Of a stretch of 35,890 bases of DNA, positions 29,514 through 35,890 are shown piece by piece. The translations under genes and the position numbers were made by a program. The stretch is from a virus. The notes beneath the pieces are model-generated. The model did not search any database. It was not told the origin of the DNA and saw nothing but the letters and a program-made list of their open reading frames with translations. Location: IMG/VR virus record IMGVR_UViG_3300025313_000072, positions 1 through 35,890 of that record; one strand, given 5' to 3'. Each line of letters opens with the position of its first letter. Position 1 is the first letter of the stretch.

Positions 29514-30356
29514 GTGGCCGATCTCGCCACGCTCGCGCAGCTCAAGGACTACATCGGGGAGGCGGGGAGCGGGGAGGATACTACGCTGCAATTCGTTCTA
29601 TCGGGCGTCTCGGAGGCGATCCAACGCGAGGCGGGGCGCGCGCTAGCGACTCACACGGTGGATCTGGAGACGCACCGCGTAGGGACGAGATCCGAGACCC
29701 TCCTACTCCGTGATCGACCGCTGATCGCCGCGACCGAGCCCGTTGTCGTCTTCCTCGATGACCGGGGCTTCACGTTCGCGGCCGCGGCGGTTGATACGAC
29801 GCTCGATCAGGTCGCGTTCGCCGAGCACGATCTCGCGACGGCAGACGGGCCGATGCGTATCTACGCCCTCGGCTCCGGCTCGACAGTCCCGGCGGGGCTC
29901 ACGGCGCGCACGGTCGATTACTGGGTCATCCGCGCCGATGCCGATACCGTCGCGCTCGCCTCGAGCGAGGCCGGGGCGCTGGCCGGGACGCGGATCAATC
30001 TAACGTCGCAGGGCGCGGGGACGATCGCCGTAGTCGGGCCGCGGCTCGAGGACCGGCTAGACGTCGATCTACCGATCGGGGTCGCCAGGCGCAGGACCGG
30101 GGCGGCCTTCGATCCAGGTCTCTACCTTGCGTCGTACTCCGCGGGATACGGCACGGCCGGAGGCTTGCCGGATGATCTCGAGATGGCGACGATTAAACAG
30201 GCGGCGTTCGAGGCGCGAAACACAAAGAAGCGGGGCGTCCTGGGGTCGCGCAGAACGCAGGTCGAATCGGCAACGGTGCAGGAGTACCTCATCGACGATT
30301 GGGCGCCTGGCGTGCTCCCAATCGTTCGCCGATACCGCGGCGCAGGGCTCGGGTAG
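29514..30356 (+). CDS. Head-tail connector / adaptor (gp6-like)
   Basis: A 280-residue protein from GTG 29514, after AGGGGG; the upstream open frame lies inside the previous genes. The N-terminus LATLAQLKDYIGEAG... then IQREAGRAL is the usual helical start of gp6/gp15-type adaptors that bind the portal. The C-terminal end (DLEMATIKQAAFEARNTKKRGVLGSRR, then YLIDDWAPGVLPIVRRYR) also fits. About 130 residues of beta-rich sequence (90-200) between these parts are longer than in the minimal adaptor and look like an inserted domain. Confidence 0.75.
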   Translation: MADLATLAQLKDYIGEAGSGEDTTLQFVLSGVSEAIQREAGRALATHTVDLETHRVGTRSETLLLRDRPLIAATEPVVVFLDDRGFTFAAAAVDTTLDQVAFAEHDLATADGPMRIYALGSGSTVPAGLTARTVDYWVIRADADTVALASSEAGALAGTRINLTSQGAGTIAVVGPRLEDRLDVDLPIGVARRRTGAAFDPGLYLASYSAGYGTAGGLPDDLEMATIKQAAFEARNTKKRGVLGSRRTQVESATVQEYLIDDWAPGVLPIVRRYRGAGLG

Positions 30357-30824
30357 ATGGCATCCGTCGAAACGGTCAATCTCACGCTTTCCGCCGGTGC
30401 GAAGCAGCTTCTATCGGACGTCTCCGACCCGAAGGCGGCCCGTGTGGCGATGCTCCGCGCCGTAGGGCTCCGGACTCAATCCGTCGCGCGACGCGATTTT
30501 CTCTCCGGGCCGCGCTCCGCATCTAGGCTCGGCGTCGTATCTGGCCGCCTCCGTCGCTCGGTGATCGTCGATGAGCGCAAGCTCCCGCGTGCGGTCAACG
30601 TCGGCTCGGATGTGATCTACGCATCGGTCCACGAGTTCGGCGCGATCATCAAGGCGAGGAGCGCTCCGTTCCTCGTGTTCACGCCCCGGGGCTCCAAGCG
30701 GTTAGTTCGCACGCAGCGAGTCACGATCCCCGCGCGGCCGTTCCTCGCGCCGGCCGTCGAGAAGGTATTCCCGGTCGAGGCCGAGCGGCTCGCGGAAGCC
30801 GCGATCAGGGCGTTTCTCAGGTGA
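30357..30824 (+). CDS. Head-tail / tail completion protein (HK97 gp10-like)
   Basis: A 155-residue protein from ATG 30357, immediately after the connector stop. It shows SGRLRRSVIVDE, then VNVGSDVIYASVHEFGAIIKA and, near the end, TIPARPFLAPAVEKV, the family's sequence of a strand, 'YA..HEFG' and 'PARPFL.PA'. Such proteins cap or join the tail to the head. A VFTPRGSKRLVRTQR strand between these parts is typical of the mid-domain. Its stop overlaps the next GTG. Confidence 0.82.
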   Translation: MASVETVNLTLSAGAKQLLSDVSDPKAARVAMLRAVGLRTQSVARRDFLSGPRSASRLGVVSGRLRRSVIVDERKLPRAVNVGSDVIYASVHEFGAIIKARSAPFLVFTPRGSKRLVRTQRVTIPARPFLAPAVEKVFPVEAERLAEAAIRAFLR

Positions 30825-31246
30825 GCGCCTGGGGCGAGGAGCTTGACGCTTTGATCGCGCTCGTTAGGGGCGTCGCGGGTCTAACGCTTCCCACCGGCGA
30901 AGCGGGTGCGGAGCGCCGGGCGGGACCATCGGAGGAGCTTAGCGTGAGCGCGATGCCTCATCTCTTTGCGCATTCGCCGGCGTCGCGGGAAATTCAGCTC
31001 GATTTCCGGCAGCGTGAGGTCAGGACGACCTACACGCTGGAGCTATGGGCCGAGGCGACACAAGAGCAGATGTCGGGGCATCGAGACGGCATCAAGACCG
31101 CGATTGAGGCGGATCGGACGCTCGGGGGGCGTGTGCTCGATCTCCACCTTGTTGAGTCCTTGCTTCTCGAGACTGGCGCGACGGCGCCGGAGCCTCGGCG
31201 AAGAGTTCTCGCGCTCGAGGTCGAGACGTTGCGCGAGGAGGGATAG
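30821..31246 (+). CDS. Probable tail terminator or completion protein, first of two
   Basis: A 141-residue protein from GTG 30821 in a GTGA overlap. Strand-helix-strand pattern with REIQLDFRQREVRTTYTLELWAEATQEQM and a final RRRVLALEVETLREEG strand resembles tail-terminator-type proteins, which cap the tail tube. There is no sequence motif that proves it. Together with the following gene it fills the usual place of tail-completion genes before the tube. Confidence 0.55.
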   Translation: MSAWGEELDALIALVRGVAGLTLPTGEAGAERRAGPSEELSVSAMPHLFAHSPASREIQLDFRQREVRTTYTLELWAEATQEQMSGHRDGIKTAIEADRTLGGRVLDLHLVESLLLETGATAPEPRRRVLALEVETLREEG

Positions 31247-31251
31247 CCTGG

Positions 31252-31695
31252 ATGGCGACCGCTCAGCAGGCGCAGGACGCAATCGCCGCGAAGCTCGAGG
31301 CGACGCTCCCCTCGGGGACGACGCCTACGCGGATGGCGACCGATCTATCGACCGATCTTCAGCCGGTGCCGGCGGGGAAAACGCGCTACCAGCTCAAGGC
31401 GTGGGCCGGGCCGCGGAGCGAAGTCGGCGACTCGAATCTGATTTACCGCCCCGTCCTCGATATCCTGATGAGGGTCCACTACCACCTTGGCGCGGGCGAG
31501 GCGGAACGGACCTGGACAAGCGGGTCGATGCATTCCGCACTCGAGGCGATCCTCGATCCAGGATGGTGGCTAACGATCTCCGAGGTCTTCTACCTCGATT
31601 CCTTCCCGGGGCTCGAGGAGACGGATGTTTCGAGAGTCGGGCGCGTGATTACTTTTCAATTACGAGCTAGGGTTACGGTCGATCCGAACGCCTAG
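31252..31695 (+). CDS. Probable tail terminator or completion protein, second of two
   Basis: A 147-residue protein from ATG 31252. RPVLDILMRVHYHLGAGEAERTWTSG and a closing RVGRVITFQLRARVTVD give the same strand-helix-strand plan as the previous gene, though direct similarity is weak. The WWLTISEVFYLDSFPG part is distinctive. One of these two is probably the tail terminator; which cannot be decided. Confidence 0.55.
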   Translation: MATAQQAQDAIAAKLEATLPSGTTPTRMATDLSTDLQPVPAGKTRYQLKAWAGPRSEVGDSNLIYRPVLDILMRVHYHLGAGEAERTWTSGSMHSALEAILDPGWWLTISEVFYLDSFPGLEETDVSRVGRVITFQLRARVTVDPNA

Positions 31696-31712
31696 CCGAG
31701 AGGGGAGAGAAG

Positions 31713-32771
31713 ATGGCGAAGCTCAATGAGGGAATCGGACTGGTTGTCGGCGTGCAGAGCGCCGAAGGAACGATCAATCCCGAGGTGCAGGTCGCGACGA
31801 TCATCGCGAACACAGACGACGGCTCAGTGCTCTCCGCAAATGAAGCGCTCGGCGTCCCGATCCGCGACGGCTCGCTCCGCTTCGACATCGGGCGCGTAGA
31901 GGACGAGAACCCGGTCGTCCCGGGATCATTCACGAGAACTCCGGGGTCGTTTCTACGAGCCGAGGTTTCTACGTTCCAGTTCGACCTCGCCATCAAAGGC
32001 TCCGGTAAGACGAATGGGAACCCGGTCCTCGCCGGAGACTTCAACCTGCGCGAGGCGATGGAAGCGCTCCTCAAGGGTGCCGGAATCATTCGCGGGACTC
32101 CGACGACATCGGCGACGCCTTATGTTTTGGGAGGCGCATCTGTCCTCACGTTCAAGGTATGGCGCCGCGATAGCGCCTTCACCGTGCAGGACTGCCGGAT
32201 CAAAACAGTCTCATTCAAGCTGACTCCCGGAGGGATAGTCATTGCAACGTTCACCGTTGCGCCTGGCGCAGTCGCACTCCGAGATCCCGATACGTTCCCA
32301 ACGTCGATTAGCTACGGAAGCCTGCTCTCGACGAAGGCGCCGGTACTGCAAGGCGCCGCCGCGCAGTGGGCCGCTGGAACTGTTCGCGGATTTCTTTCCG
32401 GCACGCTCACGATCGATAACGAGTTCGAGGAATTCCCCGACTCGAATGCGACGACGGGCGTGATCAATGAGATGACCGGCCGTCGGATCTCTTGGAGCGG
32501 CCCATTCTACAATGATGACACTAGCGATACGCAGGACTTCTCGAACCTCATACGAGAATCGACATTCGCAAATGCAGATATGAGATTCGAGCTCGGGACT
32601 GCGCAGCCAGGCGTAGGCGCAATCAACAACTCGCTCAGATTCGAGCTCGAAGAGCAGGTCGTTACTGCGCAGAAATTCAGCGAGCAGGCCGGCAAGGTCG
32701 TCTGGGATCTCGAAACCTACGCCACGAAGGCGGCATCTGCGAACGGCGAAGCGGTTATTACGAGCAGATAA
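31713..32771 (+). CDS. Major tail tube protein
   Basis: A 352-residue tail protein from ATG 31713 with GAGGGGAG upstream. The sequence is mostly beta strand: LNEGIGLVVGVQSAEGTIN at the start, REAMEALLKGAG, then VKTVSFKLTPGGIVIATF-type strands and a FEEFPDSNATTGVINEMTGRRIS region late on. This order matches long siphoviral tube proteins that form the hollow tail. It is longer than minimal tube proteins, so a surface-exposed extra domain is likely. It lies 23 bases before the tape measure, with no chaperone gene between. Confidence 0.8.
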   Translation: MAKLNEGIGLVVGVQSAEGTINPEVQVATIIANTDDGSVLSANEALGVPIRDGSLRFDIGRVEDENPVVPGSFTRTPGSFLRAEVSTFQFDLAIKGSGKTNGNPVLAGDFNLREAMEALLKGAGIIRGTPTTSATPYVLGGASVLTFKVWRRDSAFTVQDCRIKTVSFKLTPGGIVIATFTVAPGAVALRDPDTFPTSISYGSLLSTKAPVLQGAAAQWAAGTVRGFLSGTLTIDNEFEEFPDSNATTGVINEMTGRRISWSGPFYNDDTSDTQDFSNLIRESTFANADMRFELGTAQPGVGAINNSLRFELEEQVVTAQKFSEQAGKVVWDLETYATKAASANGEAVITSR

Positions 32772-32794
32772 TCGCCCGGGGAGGGCCTCAATAG

Positions 32795-35700
32795 ATGGCC
32801 CGGGACGCTCGGGCAAATATCGAAATCACCGCGACCGATCGCACGAAGGGTGCGGTCGATTCCGCGCGCAAGGGCTTTGCGGGATTCGCGGATAACCTAC
32901 GTCTAGGCGTCGTCGCCGCGGCCGGGCTCGCCGCGCTCGCGCTCGGCAAGGTCGCCTCCATATTCGGCTCGGTCGTCGAGGCGGCGGCCGAAGAAGAGCG
33001 CGCGATTGCGAAGCTCAACCAGGCGCTCTCGGATCTTGGGCCGCACGCCGATCGGGTAAGCCGCTCGCTCATAGCACACGCCGCGGCGCTCCAGCGCCAG
33101 ACGACGTTCGGCGACGAGTCCATTATCGCCGCAGAGGCGATGATCGCGTCCTTCGTCAAGGAGGAGGGCGCGATAAAGGCCGCGACCGAGGCGACGGTTG
33201 ATTTCGCAGCAGCGAAGGGGATCGACCTCGTAGGCGCGGCAGAGCTCGTCGCGAAGTCGCTCGGGTCATCGACGAACGCGCTCGCCCGCTACGGTATCCA
33301 GGTCGAGGGCGCGGTCGGATCCTCGCAGCGCCTCGAGAGCCTGACCTCTGGGATCGCGCGTCTCTTCGGTGGGCAGGCCGCGGCGCAGGCCGAGACGTTC
33401 TCTGGGGCGATCGGGCAGCTAAGGAATGCCTTCGGCGATCTACTCGAGATACTAGGCCGGGCGGTGATCGAGAACGAGGGAGTCCGGCGCACGATCGAGG
33501 CGCTAAAGGCTTCGGTCGTCGATGGCGCGCTCGCCTCTGCGGCGCTTACCGCTGGGCGGGCAATCGGGACTATGCTCACGGCGGGGGCGAGTATTGCGCA
33601 GGCGCTCGCCCCTGTAGCCGAGCGGATCATCAAGACGACGGCAGTAATCGTCGAGTTCGGCGCCGGGGTGATCCGCTTGGCGGAGGTTCTCGGCCGCACG
33701 CTCGCCAATGCTGTTGCCTCACTCATGGGAGAGCTTGGGCCGCTCGCCGCGGTGATTCTCAAGGTAGCCGAGGTGGCCAGCAAGCTCGTCGCGTCGGGCG
33801 CGGCGTCGGTCGCAAGCCTCGGCGATCTTGCGGCTTCGGCGCTCGAGGCCGAGCAATCGCTCGGCGCGAAGCTATCCGCGGCAATCGCGCGAGCAAATGG
33901 CGCGCTAGAGGATCTCGGCGGACTGACTCCCGAGATCGCCGCCGGGATGAGCTCGCTCGCCGATGCGGCCGATCGGCAGGGCGAGGCGCTGCGCAGATCC
34001 TCGGATAACGTGCAGGGCCTTTTTGACGCCTTCTCCGCTGGGCGCGCGACGACAGAGGAGGTCCGAAGCGGCCTGGCGGATCTGGCGACCGAGGCCGAGC
34101 GGGTCGCGACGCTATCCTCGGCGCTTGCCGACGCGCAGGGGGCACAGGCTAGCGGAGCGTCCGCTCTACAGTCGCAGGTCGAGGCGCTTGTCCAGGGCTT
34201 GCGTGCGCAGGGTGCCTCGAGTACGGATGCTCGCGCGGCGCTTGATGCACTTCACGAATCGGCCGACGGATTCGCTTCAGGGGTTGAGCGGATCTCGGGG
34301 GCACAGTCGGCGCAGGCGGCTGCGGCTCGGAGCGTCGCCGAGGCGCTCGCCGGCACGGATGCCGCGCTATCGAGCGCGGGGGCTTCCTCCGCGGCGTTCG
34401 ATTCGCAGCTCGACTCGTTACTCGTTACAGCTCGCGGATCGGCCGGGACGTTCGCCGAGCTCTCGGCCGAGGCCGAGAAGCAGCGCAGGGCATTCGGAGA
34501 GAACGCCGCGGCGATGCGCGCGCTAGTTGAGCAGATGGCCTCCGGTGCCGTCGGGTCACGGGAAGCGGCTGCGCGATTCCTCGAGCTCCGCGGTGCGATG
34601 ATCGGCTTGACCGGGGCCGCGGCCGATGTGGAGGCGGCGCTAGCCTCTGGCCTCTCTGCTCTCGTCGCGACGCGCGCCGCGGCATCGGGCGCTACGGACG
34701 CGATCGACCGCTACGCAACGGCCGTGCGCGGGCAGGGCGCGGCGGTACGCGCGGCGACCGAGGCGGTGATCGTATCCGTCGCCGAAACGAAGACGAGCGA
34801 GGCGTCCTATGTGGAATTGATCGCGAGCGTCGAGCAGCTTAGCTCCGCGCTCAGCGTCTTCGTCTCGAGTGGCGCGGCCGCGGCGATGTTGACGAAGGAG
34901 CAGGCGGAGCAGACCGGGGCGCTTAGCGAGGAGATGACTGACCTACTCGCCGGACTTCGTGACGGCTCAATCGGACTCGGGGAGTTCAAGGCGCGCCTCG
35001 GCCTGGCGATCCCGCTTCTCTTCGAGGCGGGCGCGGCGTCGGTCGCTATCGCGAAGGGCTTCGATGGCCTCGGAGATTCAAGCTCTCGACTGAACGCCCT
35101 ACTCTCTACGCTCGGCACCGGCGCAGACTCGCTCGCAGGGGCGCTCCGCGCGCAGGGCGAGGCGTTCGCCGGATCGGTCCAGGGCGTAGCCTCGCTCGCC
35201 GCGCAGGCGTCGGCCGGCTCCGCCCCGGTCGAGCGCCTCGGGGAATCGATCGGCTCGCTCATCGCGCAGTCTCAGGGGATGGCGAGCGCGGGCCGCTCGC
35301 TGACCGATGCGATCGCCTCGCAATCCTCTGAGGCCGGCCGGATGCGGGATTCGGTCGCGGCGCTCCGGGCCGAGATCGCGGGCGGGGTATCCGATACGGA
35401 CGTGCTTCGGGAGCGCGTGCTCGGGCTCGCGGCCGGCGCCGCGGCACTCGCCGGGTCGTCGAATCGGGCGACCGGGGCGCAGTCGGCGCAGACAGTCGGG
35501 GCGCGCAAGCTCGCCGAGATCCTCGCCGCGGTCGCCGAGGAGATCGAGAGGACCGGGACCGCATCGGGAGCGGCCGGCGCCTCGCTCGATCGAGCTACCT
35601 CGAGCGCCGAGGGCCTCGCTGGGAGCTTCGCGGCACTCGGGGCGGGGGTAGGACAGCCGGCGGCCGCGTTCGGCGATCTGATGGCAAAGCTCGAGGCGAT

Positions 35701-35890
35701 CGTCCCCTTGCTCGAGGCGGGCAAGGTCGATGAGGTCGCGGCCGCTTACGCCGCGCTTGCGCCCGAGCTAGCTGCGGCGGCCAGGGGGATCGGCGACGTC
35801 GCCGAGGCGATGCGCCGGGGGCAGGAGGCGATGGGCGGCCTATCGGGGGCGGCGACGGAGCTTCGGGCGCTGCTCCGCGAGCTCGGGGTC
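32795..35890 (+). CDS. Tail tape-measure protein, N-terminal part
   Basis: The gene opens at ATG 32795 and is still open at the window end (1,032 codons); it continues at base 3 across the circle junction to 1442, 1,464 residues in all. The start (ARANIEITATDRTKGAVDSARKGFAGFADNLRLG) is the usual amphipathic helix of tape measures. Residues 40-60 are hydrophobic (VVAAAGLAALALGKVASIFG). Residues 85-200 (LIAHAAALQRQTTFGDESIIAAEAMIASF, then LVGAAELVAKSLGSSTNALARYGI) match the conserved N-terminal domain of siphoviral tape measures. Long alanine- and serine-rich helices follow. By the rule of about 0.15 nm per residue a tail near 220 nm is expected, an estimate only. Confidence 0.92.
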   Translation, partial: MARDARANIEITATDRTKGAVDSARKGFAGFADNLRLGVVAAAGLAALALGKVASIFGSVVEAAAEEERAIAKLNQALSDLGPHADRVSRSLIAHAAALQRQTTFGDESIIAAEAMIASFVKEEGAIKAATEATVDFAAAKGIDLVGAAELVAKSLGSSTNALARYGIQVEGAVGSSQRLESLTSGIARLFGGQAAAQAETFSGAIGQLRNAFGDLLEILGRAVIENEGVRRTIEALKASVVDGALASAALTAGRAIGTMLTAGASIAQALAPVAERIIKTTAVIVEFGAGVIRLAEVLGRTLANAVASLMGELGPLAAVILKVAEVASKLVASGAASVASLGDLAASALEAEQSLGAKLSAAIARANGALEDLGGLTPEIAAGMSSLADAADRQGEALRRSSDNVQGLFDAFSAGRATTEEVRSGLADLATEAERVATLSSALADAQGAQASGASALQSQVEALVQGLRAQGASSTDARAALDALHESADGFASGVERISGAQSAQAAAARSVAEALAGTDAALSSAGASSAAFDSQLDSLLVTARGSAGTFAELSAEAEKQRRAFGENAAAMRALVEQMASGAVGSREAAARFLELRGAMIGLTGAAADVEAALASGLSALVATRAAASGATDAIDRYATAVRGQGAAVRAATEAVIVSVAETKTSEASYVELIASVEQLSSALSVFVSSGAAAAMLTKEQAEQTGALSEEMTDLLAGLRDGSIGLGEFKARLGLAIPLLFEAGAASVAIAKGFDGLGDSSSRLNALLSTLGTGADSLAGALRAQGEAFAGSVQGVASLAAQASAGSAPVERLGESIGSLIAQSQGMASAGRSLTDAIASQSSEAGRMRDSVAALRAEIAGGVSDTDVLRERVLGLAAGAAALAGSSNRATGAQSAQTVGARKLAEILAAVAEEIERTGTASGAAGASLDRATSSAEGLAGSFAALGAGVGQPAAAFGDLMAKLEAIVPLLEAGKVDEVAAAYAALAPELAAAARGIGDVAEAMRRGQEAMGGLSGAATELRALLRELGV
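35748..35890. repeat. Terminal direct repeat, right copy (circle overlap)
   Basis: This is the counterpart of bases 1-143, identical except at 35764 (C here, A at 17). Removing one copy gives a circle of about 35,747 bp and restores a continuous tape-measure gene. Confidence 0.95.

Noticed and set aside
1-35890. Integrase or other clear lysogeny module
   Set aside because: No tyrosine or serine recombinase motif was found in any supported gene. The small HTH proteins alone do not prove a temperate life style.

Overview
The window is essentially one complete genome of a tailed double-stranded DNA phage with a GC-rich genome. The last 143 bases repeat the first 143 with a single difference, so the sequence closes into a circle of about 35,747 bp. 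The cut point lies inside the tail tape-measure gene, which must be rejoined across the two ends. HK97-type head genes (portal, prohead protease, major capsid protein), a long tape measure and a tail-tube protein point to siphovirus morphology. The host cannot be named from the sequence; GC content only suggests a high-GC bacterium. I see no integrase, DNA polymerase, tRNA gene or CRISPR array.

Layout. (1) Tail tip and adhesion, 1-8957 (+): tape-measure C-terminus, a probable distal tail protein, two large tail proteins carrying three LamG-like jelly-roll domains, a short structural protein and a repeat-rich tail fibre. (2) Accessory and lysis block, 8966-11744 (+): small genes joined by 4-bp overlaps, ending in an M15-type endolysin fused in frame to a holin-like two-helix membrane domain, with a strong ribosome binding site inside the gene that could make the holin part separately. 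(3) A non-coding gap (11745-12041) with a 12-bp inverted repeat between convergent gene ends. (4) A leftward operon, 16825 to 12042 (-): probable recombination genes (a conserved zinc-binding phage protein, a PD-(D/E)XK exonuclease, a coiled-coil protein) followed by a chain of very small genes, two of them only 31 and 36 codons, coupled by ATGA or GTGA overlaps. (5) A divergent control region, 16863-16930, with back-to-back promoters and repeated TACCGT-type sites. (6) A rightward early operon, 16939-20668 (+): a Cro/CI-like HTH protein that may be translated from a leaderless message, a second HTH protein, a replication initiator with an origin-like repeat cluster inside its own gene, several unknown proteins and a VRR-NUC nuclease. 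(7) An AT-richer gap, 20669-21092. (8) The late operon, 21093-35890 (+): small terminase, an extra HTH protein, large terminase, portal, head morphogenesis protein, protease, capsid, two paralogous accessory head proteins, connector and tail-completion proteins, tail tube and tape measure, continuing through the circle junction into region 1.

How it works together. The divergent promoter pair under an HTH regulator separates leftward recombination genes from rightward replication genes. Late genes build and fill the head, attach a long non-contractile tail and end in glycan-binding-like tail-tip proteins and lysis genes. The points most worth following are the endolysin-holin fusion with an internal start, the origin-like iteron and heptad cluster inside the initiator gene, the operator array, the micro-gene chain and the extra HTH gene in the terminase module.
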